A DNA stretch of 64,000 nucleotides from Chitinophaga polysaccharea (GTDB lineage Bacteria; Bacteroidota; Bacteroidia; Chitinophagales; Chitinophagaceae): contig NZ_CABFVU010000001.1 of assembly GCF_902150045.1 (NCBI RefSeq), positions 2,108,001 through 2,172,000 on the forward strand. The letters are read 5' to 3'. Positions within the stretch are counted from its first letter, which is position 1, and the number at the start of each line of letters is the position of its first letter. The notes below the pieces were generated by a model. It was not told the origin of the DNA. It ran no database searches and saw nothing but the letters and a program-made list of their open reading frames with translations. This document shows positions 38,801-45,160 of this stretch, in pieces. The position numbers and the translations under genes were made by a program.

Positions 38801-41800
38801 GGTGTGGTAAAGGTGGTACCACTAAACACAGGTGCTCCGCCGGTGGGAGAAGTAAACCAGTTAAAGGTAGGATTGGTTATCCTGGTTTGATCAATGCCGG
38901 CTGTTAATGCCACAGTACCTCCTGCAGTTGTAGCAGGCGCCGGTGGTGTAACGGTAACAGGGATAAACGCGGTAGCTTCATATATACGCAGGGAACCAAA
39001 TTCTGCAAAGAGTGCAGAGAGGTCAATCTGTACCGCATCAAAATCTTTCTGCACAGGGATGATCACCCGGAACTTGGGTGTACCGCCAATACCGATACCC
39101 AGGGCCTGTAAACGGATCAGCGCATTGTTCAACGTAATAGGATCAGCATTGTCCACACCACCTTTAAGCGTGTGTACTTTTACTGCTGATAATAATTGTT
39201 TGGTATAAATGGCGCCTGGTATCTGGAGATCCAGTGCAATATTATCACCGGCTTTATAGCCACCGGGGAATTTCAGCAGTTGTCCTACAGAAGTAAGTGC
39301 ACCTACAGGCAATACTAATTTAGAAGCTGTGGTGGTATCGCCATCAATAGCCAGGTTGGCGCTATCTACAAAGCAAAGCACACAGGCTACACCACCCGTG
39401 ATCGGGCTCTGTTCCTGGTCTGCAAAGCTCCATAATGGTCCCACGCCTCCGGTTACTGTTACCGGAACTGCCGTACGCACAAAACTCTTTTTACCATCTG
39501 TGCCGGTAGCCTCTGCATAGTAAGTGGTGGTTCGGTTCAGTGGTGGTGTCGTGAAGCTGTTACCGGTTGCCAGCGGCGTTCCTCCGGTAGGAGTACTGAA
39601 CCACCGGATGGATGCTCCCGGCACGCGATCGATGCTGGCAGCGAAAGTTACGCTGCTACCACGCACCACATTGGCTGAATCAGGAGCAACAGCTACCGGT
39701 ATAAATGCGGTAGCTTCGTATACCCGCAGTGAACCAAATTCTGCAAAGAGCGCAGAAAGATCCACCTGCACAGCATCAAAATCTTTTTGTACAGGGATGA
39801 TCACCCGGAATTTGGGTGTACCGCCAATACCTATGCCCAGTGCCTGTAAACGGATCAGGGCACTGTTCAGTGTAATAGGATCAGCATTATCAACCCCACC
39901 GTTAAAGGTATGCACCTTTACAGCAGAGAGCAGTTGTTTAGTGTAGATGGTACCGGGTATCTGAAGATCCAGTGCAATGTTATCGCCGGCTTTATAACTG
40001 CCGGGGAACTTCAGCAACTGTCCTACAGAAGTAAGCGCACCTACCGGCAATACTATCTTAGAAGCAGTGGTAGTATCACCGTCTATAGCCAGGTTTGCGC
40101 TATCTACAAAGCAGAGCGCACAGGCAACGCCTCCGGTAATAGGGCTTGTCTGGTTATCTGCGTAACTCCACAAAGCGCCGGCGCCCCCTGTTACTTTAAC
40201 ATATACAGGTGTGCGTACAAAACTGTGAAGGCCATCCGGCGTGGTGGCTTCAATATAATAGTTAGTAGTAGCGGAAAGTGCTGGAGTGGTAAAGTTTGCA
40301 CCTGTAGCCAGTGCGGTTCCTCCTATGGAATCAGCATACCATTTAAAGGTGGCTCCGGCCATGCGCGGATCAATAGAAGCAGTAAGACTGGCTGTTTGGC
40401 CGGCCGTAATACTAACCGTATCAGGTGTTGCTTTTACGGGTACAAAAGCTGCTGCTTCGTATATTTTCAGTGCGCCAAATTCGGCGAAGAGGGCCGACAG
40501 GCTTACCTGTACTGCATTGAAATCTTTTGTTACCGGCAACACCACCCTGAATTTGCTGATGCCTCCCGGGCCTACGCCCAGGGCCTGTAAACGGATCAGG
40601 GCAGCACCAATATTGGTAACGTCACCATTAGACACACCATTATTAAAGCTTTCAATCTGGATACCAGACAGCGCCTGTTTAGTATATAATTTTCCCGGAA
40701 TTTCAAGATCAAGAGAGATATTATCACCGGCTTTATAACTGCCGGAGAAAATAAGGCGTTGTCCTGCTGAGGTAGCGATACCAACGGGTAATACAATCTT
40801 TGATGCAGTGCTGGTATCGGCATCGATGGCCAGCTCCGGATAATCCACAAAGCACAATGCACAGGCAATTCCACCTGTAACAGGGCTTTGCTCATCAGAG
40901 GCAAAGCTCCATAGCGCCCCGTTTCCGCCACTCACTTTTACATGTACCGGTGTGCGCACATAGCTTATCAAACCAGGTACACCGGCGGATGCTTCCACAT
41001 AATAAGTAGTGCTTCTGCTCAGTGCCGGAGTAGTAAAAGAATTGCCGGTAGCCAGTGCTGTGCCGCCGGATGGAGCGCTGAACCATTTGAAGGTAGCACC
41101 TGAAACACGGGGCATGGAAGCATTTAATGTTACCATACTGCCTACAGGCGTTACCGGTGGTGCAGGTATTCTTACCGGGATAATAGCAGCAGCCTCATAG
41201 ATTTTCAGTGAGCCCAGTTCAGCGAACAAGGCAGAAAGACTTACCTGTACAGCATCAAAGTTTTTTGTAATTGGCACTACTACCCTGAACTTGTTGGTAG
41301 TGCCAAGTCCAATGCCCAATACCTGTACTCTTACTAATGCATTGTCTAATGTTACAGGATCATTATTGGAGATACCGGCGTTGGATGTCTGTATTTTTAT
41401 TGCCGATAAAAATTGTTTTGTATAGATCTGGTTGGGAATTTCCAGGTCGATGGCCACCTGGTCTCCTGCCAGATAAGAGCCGGAGAACTGCAAATTCTGT
41501 CCGATGCTACCCACTAAGCCTGCAGCCAATACCAGCGTGGAAGCGGTGGAAGTGTCTCCATCGATCGCGAGCTGCGGATTATTAACGGTACAAAGCAAAC
41601 AGCCACCAGCGGTGGTTTGACTTTGACCAGAGGCATAGCTCCAGAGCGGGCCCGCAGCGCGGCGATTGCCCATAACTCTATCAGGATTCAGTGGTGCATA
41701 GGGATGCAGCCTTAAATAATTTACCAGGAAGTTGAGGTCCCCCTTATTCAAATTGCCATGTGCAACAGGAATGGGTTTGGTTCCCAGGGCATTGATAGAT

Positions 41801-41886
41801 CCACCCGCTGTGATGATCAGCAATAGTAGAAGAATTAATGAAGTGACAGCCCTTAACGACCCCTTAGGAGTAAAGATAGGATGCAT
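26806..41886 (-). CDS. Giant T9SS type B surface adhesin with repeated modules and Ig-like domains
   Basis: About 5,026 residues from the ATG at 41886, which opens a Sec signal (MHPIFTPKGSLRAVTSLILL...ITAGGSINA); a TTG 16 codons upstream is the alternative. I count 12 copies of a module of about 140 residues (W/C..., CxLC, AxDxDTxTAS, GxxxxQ, GDxIxxxL, LxxLG, FDAVQV, LKIYEA) and about 33 Ig_7-like domains (FKWY...GG..L..G..FTTP.L...TTYYVEA). Order: six module-Ig pairs, two module-Ig2, three module-Ig3, then a last module with 14 Ig domains. An Fn3 domain (APVVVVDNTTATTITFRW) and a CHU_C type B sorting domain (VPNLFSPNGDGINDIEYVY...NITLMR) end it. The CxxC is lost in modules 11 and 12. It probably forms a long surface fibre for adhesion or gliding. 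Downstream PorP/SprF and OmpA genes support T9SS export. Confidence 0.95.
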   Translation of the reverse strand: MHPIFTPKGSLRAVTSLILLLLLIITAGGSINALGTKPIPVAHGNLNKGDLNFLVNYLRLHPYAPLNPDRVMGNRRAAGPLWSYASGQSQTTAGGCLLCTVNNPQLAIDGDTSTASTLVLAAGLVGSIGQNLQFSGSYLAGDQVAIDLEIPNQIYTKQFLSAIKIQTSNAGISNNDPVTLDNALVRVQVLGIGLGTTNKFRVVVPITKNFDAVQVSLSALFAELGSLKIYEAAAIIPVRIPAPPVTPVGSMVTLNASMPRVSGATFKWFSAPSGGTALATGNSFTTPALSRSTTYYVEASAGVPGLISYVRTPVHVKVSGGNGALWSFASDEQSPVTGGIACALCFVDYPELAIDADTSTASKIVLPVGIATSAGQRLIFSGSYKAGDNISLDLEIPGKLYTKQALSGIQIESFNNGVSNGDVTNIGAALIRLQALGVGPGGISKFRVVLPVTKDFNAVQVSLSALFAEFGALKIYEAAAFVPVKATPDTVSITAGQTASLTASIDPRMAGATFKWYADSIGGTALATGANFTTPALSATTNYYIEATTPDGLHSFVRTPVYVKVTGGAGALWSYADNQTSPITGGVACALCFVDSANLAIDGDTTTASKIVLPVGALTSVGQLLKFPGSYKAGDNIALDLQIPGTIYTKQLLSAVKVHTFNGGVDNADPITLNSALIRLQALGIGIGGTPKFRVIIPVQKDFDAVQVDLSALFAEFGSLRVYEATAFIPVAVAPDSANVVRGSSVTFAASIDRVPGASIRWFSTPTGGTPLATGNSFTTPPLNRTTTYYAEATGTDGKKSFVRTAVPVTVTGGVGPLWSFADQEQSPITGGVACVLCFVDSANLAIDGDTTTASKLVLPVGALTSVGQLLKFPGGYKAGDNIALDLQIPGAIYTKQLLSAVKVHTLKGGVDNADPITLNNALIRLQALGIGIGGTPKFRVIIPVQKDFDAVQIDLSALFAEFGSLRIYEATAFIPVTVTPPAPATTAGGTVALTAGIDQTRITNPTFNWFTSPTGGAPVFSGTTFTTPPLARNKTYYVEANSPVDGLNSYVRTPVSIKVGGGPGIIWSFGQDQVSPITSGIACAACVIDNADSASDGDTTTASRFTTGIGIGTTLSQQVILPGVYEAGDSIVLFLDLPTDPIANAQLLPNITVQTFNNAIAGPAVPNNDQVLLNNTGLVRLQLLGAGLNGTNKFRVTIPATKQFDAVQVGQASLAALSSSMHLYEVVAAIPVKVTPSPATVNYNKPATLNATIRVPNATFQWFNTPTGGAPIPNAGATFTTPNLTRNTTYYVEATDPSGTKSFTRTAVTVKIKGGNGPLWSYGTDQQSPITGGIACALCTIQDSLKAIDGDTTTSSKLIAPIGLAGSVGQKIIFPGSYQKGDSIIVFLSSPVDLLAQAAVLKSISVKTSNGGVENNDPTALDANVIGINLLGLGTDGERKYRVAIPAKNPFDAAQVDLGGLLTVSNSLRIYEVAASIPVTVAVTPTDTTVNVGQTATFNASIPRIPDATFNWYETKTGGTPVATTSSFTTPPLTQGKTYYVEATSPSDGLVSFERTAVTVRVNNAPSNADLACGSAKTQTFGSVGICLLCSVDSAANAVDNSIYTASNLHTVVGVGGGMAQRLNFGKVGKPTDSIRIRIGIPASLVDLGLLSNLTLTTYNNNVSNGDSRPLSGGLLTLSLLGSEQVGTLTVPAGKAFDAVQLSVTGLATAASSVKIYYAEVITPVATVASNNVNVCSGTAATLTATGPAGYAYRWYTQAVGGTPVGFGPNYTTPSLTADANYYVEAITLDADSCASSVRTLVSVRIGQPSVTVTPASAQVAQGATPTFNVVSPVPANKYNWYTTPTGGTPVFVGPTFSVPAVTANITYYVESTDAAGTCKSLRTPVPITLTGGGGPSLPGDIDCGGATSQLSSANGLCVGCYIEKQDSSVDNSTATSSVLHTILGLAGAYTQQMLVFPTHGNLGDSVRIGISANTGLLDAGVLNSIMVGSYNGTTANGDNVTLDNAAIKVKLLSGNQRADITFKPGAGFDRVFIRLNSGLATALSSLNVYYAQIFTGAPTVEKDTVYVCTGQAATLKATGPGTSFRWYNQITGGAPLATTATYTVNNVTANAVYYVESVSGAGCTSTARKPVYVMVGLPIVTVAPQTTSVNSGSTATITVTNPNPAYQYNWYDAPSGGTLVAANKITFTTPPLTGARIYYVEAFDPATSCASSQRTRVSVDINMSPEPTPCSYANQQQSPIITGVCLLCGVNNPAFAVDTNANSASTISAALGALGYVGQLLRFQNTYAAGDSITIDMEIPGQLASAALLGGIKAETYNGTTANNDEVTLNNALIRLDLLNGSNRFRVTIPATKAFNGVLISINGTISVLTNLKVYFAAAFPPRPVLSQTSYSTCAGKKDTLTVTGPAGADIRWYDAATGGTLVGSGNTFITPALTTTTTYYAESGKFGCANPVRVPAIVNVGAGPAAPTAAAVTLCAGGKATLVASAPAGVLFHWYKSATDTTILATGTSFVTPVLTADTAYYVASDNNGCISTRTRVPVTIGAVPANFTVTPENTTVSRGQGAIINAAATGTGIIFKWYSATGDSLFAGTSFNTGPLQATSTYLVEAVGPNGCATARKTVTVTVLGGGGNDVPCDAANSQTNNANGICIGCYVENPALAVDSAVSSSSTLHVIAGLLGGYVQQTLIYPSASNAGDSVNIQLNFPVGIADIGLLSSIQVATYNGTTYNNDRVAIGNALLSLKLLSGNQQAILSFKPTATFDRVEIRLNSGAATLLNAVGVNYASRLVAAPQVVADSVIICAGDSAKLAVKNPVTGVTYRWYNQASGGSVLFTGTSFTSNPVNSAAIFYVEAGKTSNGCINPVRTPVRVNIATAPAVPGQPSTVTVCAGADAVLAVPNPDTKLRYNWYNVATGGTKLNTDSGFTYKVLHVSADTTYYVEAMNSCGTVSARQAVRITLGSALQAPVITPSPDTVRINESPVLKATPPVANAVINWYTSDTATQIAFTGNIYSPAGKATPGTTTYWAQAVLQGGATCQSVRVPVNVVTISGSGPLAVPCEGATTQTIGGSGLLILGNVYNPAFAVDNDQTTASSLVINLGALNATVWQRARFNGVSAPGDSVRVLLSSPSQVLSAALLASVQLTTYNGSTPGDSILVSNPIVHLNLLNGQRQAELTFLPAHPFDAVEVKLKSGIVGALTDIGFNYARRIITKPQVQASSVKVCAGNTATLNVANPATGITYRWYTANGTYLSGKDGSSFTTGALTKDSVFYVEAFRAATGCASTDRTAVNVSVTAAPVAPAVVADTASVCAGADAVLAVSNPVKGYTYGWYNVPTGGTKLNTDSGFTYKVVNVTAKTIYYVEAKNDSCNSVSATRTAVVVQTSNGLTAPTVTPSPARVGIGQQAVLTATAGTANATLAWFRTQTATDTLAKGAIFSPAARNAATVDTFWVEAFLPGGITCKSPRTSVLVITQPVVLDTVPCEAAISQTIGGSGLLILGNVYNPALAVDNNINTASSLVINLGALNANVWERARFNGVSAIGDTVKVMLSSPNQVLSAALLASVQLTTYNGSTPGDSVLVSNPLVSLKVLSGTRGVLLSYVPTKTFDAIEVKLRSGIAAALTAVDFNYAQRAIAAPKAKASGDSAICTGKSATLSVVNPQPGVTYSWYDSKGTHLKDSVAFITPANLAAGSYSYVVKASRNSCNTAASAPVVVTVQTLPAPPVADTSNPATACIDKLPVTLKVKPVTGVTFNWFDANGQQIATNTNSYQTAANLAAGTYNFFVVASNSNGCANDSGRTKISLNVTSASTAVDINISDVSICASDSAVLKPTSTTVSNPVFKWYADANKVTPITQGVSATGVLTIRGLTAGTYTYYVSVSNGGKCENAAGDLKAVKVTVNTGATAADITLADTTICASNTVKLTATSTTVTNPVFKWYKEASLTTLLFTGATYTTGVIATNTTYYVTVEGANKCANDAANAKAVTVTVRDVPVPIITASAISICVGDTTTLTVQNADNTLTYRWYNAATGGTLLFTGPVYKVTGLTTSADFYAEASAGGCSSATRTKVSIGVGVAPTPILESNNVTVCQGGTAVLKVTSSVNNITYKWYTTATGGTAIFTGPIFTTGAINTNTSYFVEATGDTSKCGKPSARAMVTVTAVPVPAAPILVSTNVQGCKGQSASLAIQSPAAGTTYQWFDEATGGTLIFEGPVFNITALDSTVTYYVQALVNGGCPSATRTSATIKVNAVPATPVITATSLFVCQGGSVTLSIKDPVTGTTYRWFDAATGGNLLFTGSSFTTGALNANTDFYAEASNGNCSSTQRTKVSIGVGQAPTPILESNAVTTCQGTPATLRVTSATNGITYKWYTQATGGTAVFTGPVFTTAPLNTSMDFWVEATGTTGQCGNASARVKATVTVVVAPNAPDVVTSSLKTCAGTGVTVAVKTIQPGITYQWYDAATNGSLLFTGPVYSVPVVTTNTTYYVQANLGSGCSSSTRTAVNVSVDPAPPIPTADLDNVVTCIGGTATFAVKNPDPAMTYRWYDAPSNGLLLATGNAYTTAPLAQTTVFYLEALNSAGCSSARKGLTATVVSTIDAPLSDPITVCSGQTGVLMVKNRQTGVIYKWFTVARGGTAVFTGADFTITPTANTVYYLEASTSGGCVSASRTPVNVSVNPSPAAPAVANATLQACPGQTVTLNALNPDPALTYKWYTTPTGGTAVATGASYTTSPVNANQMYYLEATNSNGCSSPTRTAVSVVATPAPGKPTVTGNDNGVCPGKTATLAAASTTAGVNFRWYTVATGGTPIYTGVTFVTPALNANTTYYVEAFTTGGCISAGQRTSVQVSIAQPLPAPVVVVDNTTATTITFRWSSVTGAQRYEVTLDNGITFIPPSSGANGTTHTVTGLQPNQSATIQVRAIGASECETSALSTAITGKTSNPQGNNIFVPNLFSPNGDGINDIEYVYSTSIAQLEFRVYNQWGQLVFTSKDQRQGWDGTMSGQKQPVGVYVYILRATMQDGTVITKKGNITLMR

Positions 41887-42529
41887 AGCAATAGTGGGTT
41901 TTATAAATGCATTTTTTAATGTTCTTGTTTTCAAGAACTCTAGGCAGGCAGGCGGTTATGAGGAGTAACAAAAGAAGCAATCTTAACAGTATATCAGTTT
42001 GTTTACGTATATGACTGGTTGATATCTTCCCCTTTTCAAAAAGTTAAAGTATTGTTACAATTGTGGTACGAAAGTAAATGGATGTAAGCGTTATACGAAA
42101 GCCCTTTTTGTTCATTTAATTTGAAATGTTCAGTTTGTTCAGTTTGAAAAAATGATATTCATTTTGTCCATTTGCGCATTTAATACACATACATTTTTGG
42201 GGCAAAAAAGGAAAACGCTGACGTATCGTAAAAAAAAATAAAGCAATCTCAACAATTCACTTATGGATAATTATTTCTTTATTCAAAAGCCAATAAATAA
42301 AATATTAATATATTTTATATAATAATACTATATGGTAATGGTCATATTTATATATGATATTCATCTGATAATTAATAAAGAGGTTTATTCTATTATCAAT
42401 TTCTATATATATAATTCAGTTTAATACCTTCTGTTCATTTTGTTCATTCGGTCTTTCGAAAATCTAAACGCAAATACGATACGTAATTAAACAGGTACCG
42501 AAAATTCGAAAATCCATTTACTGTCCCCT
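41887..42529. promoter_or_regulatory. Divergent control region of the adhesin and STAND NTPase, with TGTTCA repeats
   Basis: About 640 bp, very AT-rich, without an ORF. It holds 9-bp direct repeats: tgttcattt 42109, tgttcagtt 42127 and 42136, tgtccattt 42165, tgttcattt 42432, tgttcattc 42441. The first three are in 9-bp phase (18 and 9 bp apart) and the last two are adjacent. The 10-mer tacgatacgt (42475-42484) and its inverse acgtatcgta (42221-42230) are separated by about 245 bp, which would allow looping. ttcgaaaatc occurs twice (near 42456 and 42506). No full TAnnTTTG was found for either gene. Confidence 0.55.
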
Positions 42530-45127
42530 ATGATTGATCTATCCTATGACTTTATCATTACCCTGCAGAATGAAGTACTCCGCAGGTTTGGTGTTGAAGT
42601 CATGTTGCCAGGAGATTGCAAACATCTCTCTCAGTCCATATTGGATAACACCACAAAACTGGTAAGCGAAACTACGCTGAAAAGGGTGTTCGGATTTGCT
42701 GTTGCTCAACACAGCTTCTCCAGATATACCCTGAACACTCTTTCGCAATATTGCCAGTACAAAGACTGGGAGGATTTTCAGCAACATCACTACCGGAAGC
42801 TAAACACCGCTTCGAAAACAACCAGTGCGTCTACTTCAGCCGCAGCATTGGATAATAGTAAATGGTCTGACTTGAAAAACAAGGCAGATGCAGTTTCACA
42901 TTATACCATGCTCACTCTCAAAAACCGCTCTGGTATTGCCTTCCCGTATACTGTTCACAGGCCTTTCTGTAACGCCCACATCGAAAAATTCCTGGAAAGC
43001 GACTACGCAGCCACCGCTTTAATAGCGCCTTCAGGATGGGGTAAGTCGCTGGCACTGGTTCACCTTGCAGAACATTGCTGGTTTGGCAAAGAAGCCCGGT
43101 ATAAACAGGATGTATGCTGGTTTATACACGCACACGCTGCAGGAAGCCTTTTGCTGAAAGGATTCTCACTCTCTTCGTGGCTGGATAACCAGATGAACCT
43201 CGGCAACGGCGAAAACTTCCGGGAATATTTCGCCAGCCATTTCGATAAAAAAGGCGGACGCCTTATATTAATAATAGACGGGTTTGATGAAATTGCAGTA
43301 GCAGGTGAAAAGCTACGGTTGCTATATTCCAAACTGGAAGATTTTGTGTACTCCAACGACCTGTATCCCTGGGTGAAAGTGATCCTTTCCATCAGAAGCA
43401 GTACCTGGGCCGAAATATTCCAGCACTCCCAGCAATACCCGGCCTTCCGCCGCTATTGGTACCTGGGCGCTGAAATGGATGAAGAAACCAATATCAACAT
43501 GCCCCGGCTTACGGAACAGGAAGTAAAGTCTATTCTCTATAATCACCAGTTCGATCCTGCCACCGTGCGCCTGTTTTCTGAAAATTTCCTGCAAAAACTG
43601 CGTTATCCATATTACCTGCAGTTATTTTGCCAGCTCAACAGTGGTCCGGATCAAACCTTTGTAGACGAGCATCTCAGCTTATTTGAAATTGTCTCGCGCT
43701 TTATCCAGAACCGCGTATTCAATTCGCAAAGCAATGCATTCAAAATAAAAATCATTGAAAAATTACTAACCCTGCTCGATCTCGGCAGAACAGGGATCTA
43801 TGTAGATAAAAACCTGCTGCTCACCCAGAATGCAGAACTCTTCCCAGCCTATAAAGAACTGCTGGCAGATAATATATTGGTGGAGGAAAACCTGAGCCAG
43901 GAAATCATGTTCAACGTGAAGGTGCGCTTTGCCCATACCATGCTGCTCGAATATTTTGTGGCCATGCATTACCTGAAAGAAAACGGCCAGGAAATAAATG
44001 AGCCCATGCTGATGGCTATACTTGAGCATCTGCCACAGTCGCCCTACCGGATAGGCGTGTTCAGATGGCTGCTCCGCTACGCCATTAACCATGCACAGAT
44101 CGATGGCATCATCAAAATGTTGCACTTACCATTATCCAACATAGAAAAATCACATCTGCTGGAGTACCTGGTATTACATTACCAGCACGATGGCAACAAC
44201 CAGGGTGAACTCAAATCCATCTTCCCGGCGGGCTTCTTCAAGAAAAATCCTATTGGTCCCTTTATCAGTGACGAATTTATTCATTTCAGGAAACGCAAAG
44301 TACTTACCGCTTTGCTGGGACTTGCTGAGGCCCGGGAAGATAAACTGAAAATCAGGAGCAAGTTATTCACCATGGCATTATTGCAGCTGGATGCAGAACA
44401 ATGTGAGATAGAGCTCAATAATATCAAGAAGATTTACGCACCGGATGAATTTGAAGATGAGCTTTGGGTAACACCTTATGAAATCCAGCTCTTTATTTAT
44501 GAATTTCTCAAGTTTGGTATCATCAATGAAGATATCAGGGAGAAGATCTACAATTATTTCCGCTTTTGGACAGGCGGTGGCAAGAAACCCATCACTGAAC
44601 CACAGGAAATTGTATTCCGTAATATGGGCATCGTTTTCACCTTACTGGGTGACAATGAGCACCTGCTGAGCTTTACCACACGGATCTTTGAAACATATCC
44701 TTCTCTACAACACCGTAAAACAGACTCACTGCGCCTCACCCTGCTCTGCTGGCAGGCGCAGGCCTACCTTGGCTTAGGGCAAACGGCATCTGCTGCACGC
44801 ATCTGCCGGCACACCGACCAGGTAATCAAAAAATATTCTGTCGATTATTTTGGCGGAAAATACCTGGAGTCTGTTCAGAAACTGCTTTACGCCGGCGTCT
44901 ATTTTAATGAACACGAATTCAATAAGGCCATCCGTACGGCAGAAACTGCCGTGGAAAACGCACAGAAGCTTGATTTCAAAGTACTGGCACTGATGAATTT
45001 CGGTCTGCTGAACAAGATCTACCAGCAACTACAGATGGATAAACAAAAAAATGATACCGTTCAGCAAATAGAGCTCATCAGGAAAAGTACCTCTTTTAAA
45101 CAGGCCGTTTCAAATTTTGCGAGGTGA
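42530..45127 (+). CDS. STAND/NACHT-like P-loop NTPase with TPR-like C-terminus
   Basis: An 865-residue soluble protein. N-terminal domain (1-85): LSQSILDNTTKLVSETTLKRVFGF...RYTLNTLSQY..YKDWEDF, a motif shared by many Bacteroidetes regulators and resembling a helix-turn-helix-like unit. A Ser/Thr/Ala linker (93-107) follows. The NTPase domain (about 140-420) has Walker A APSGWGKS (166-173) and Walker B LILIIDGFDEI (245-255), with the D-G-F-D-E pattern of NACHT/STAND proteins. The C-terminal half is all-helical with TPR/HEAT-like pairs (about 440-865), a probable sensor. STAND proteins act as ligand-triggered switches in transcription control or phage defence. No effector nuclease, protease or TIR domain is seen, so a regulator of the divergent adhesin is the simpler idea; defence cannot be excluded. 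Confidence 0.72.
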   Translation: MIDLSYDFIITLQNEVLRRFGVEVMLPGDCKHLSQSILDNTTKLVSETTLKRVFGFAVAQHSFSRYTLNTLSQYCQYKDWEDFQQHHYRKLNTASKTTSASTSAAALDNSKWSDLKNKADAVSHYTMLTLKNRSGIAFPYTVHRPFCNAHIEKFLESDYAATALIAPSGWGKSLALVHLAEHCWFGKEARYKQDVCWFIHAHAAGSLLLKGFSLSSWLDNQMNLGNGENFREYFASHFDKKGGRLILIIDGFDEIAVAGEKLRLLYSKLEDFVYSNDLYPWVKVILSIRSSTWAEIFQHSQQYPAFRRYWYLGAEMDEETNINMPRLTEQEVKSILYNHQFDPATVRLFSENFLQKLRYPYYLQLFCQLNSGPDQTFVDEHLSLFEIVSRFIQNRVFNSQSNAFKIKIIEKLLTLLDLGRTGIYVDKNLLLTQNAELFPAYKELLADNILVEENLSQEIMFNVKVRFAHTMLLEYFVAMHYLKENGQEINEPMLMAILEHLPQSPYRIGVFRWLLRYAINHAQIDGIIKMLHLPLSNIEKSHLLEYLVLHYQHDGNNQGELKSIFPAGFFKKNPIGPFISDEFIHFRKRKVLTALLGLAEAREDKLKIRSKLFTMALLQLDAEQCEIELNNIKKIYAPDEFEDELWVTPYEIQLFIYEFLKFGIINEDIREKIYNYFRFWTGGGKKPITEPQEIVFRNMGIVFTLLGDNEHLLSFTTRIFETYPSLQHRKTDSLRLTLLCWQAQAYLGLGQTASAARICRHTDQVIKKYSVDYFGGKYLESVQKLLYAGVYFNEHEFNKAIRTAETAVENAQKLDFKVLALMNFGLLNKIYQQLQMDKQKNDTVQQIELIRKSTSFKQAVSNFAR

Positions 45128-45135
45128 TTATGGCA

Positions 45136-45143
45136 TAATTTTG
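45136..45143 (+). promoter_or_regulatory. -7 element before the transglutaminase-like gene
   Basis: taattttg matches TAnnTTTG, 18 bp before the ATG at 45161 and 9 bp after the STAND NTPase stop. It may give the two downstream genes their own transcript. Confidence 0.4.
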
Positions 45144-45160
45144 CTTTATTGCGTAGCATA

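Noticed and set aside
26999-41585. Many plus-strand ORFs opposite the giant adhesin, up to 226 codons
   Set aside because: They mirror the repeated, Thr/Gly/Ala-rich adhesin codons in antisense, recur with the module period, and lack any family features.
26806-41886. Diversity-generating retroelement target in the adhesin
   Set aside because: No reverse transcriptase or template repeat is nearby, and copies differ by spread changes, not by adenine-specific variation.
41887-41934. TTG start at 41934 for the giant adhesin
   Set aside because: It adds 16 residues before a good signal peptide and has no Shine-Dalgarno support; the ATG at 41886 fits better.
42530-45127. Firm assignment as an Avs-type phage-defence protein
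   Set aside because: No nuclease, protease or other effector domain is visible, and no other defence genes are adjacent; kept only as a hypothesis.
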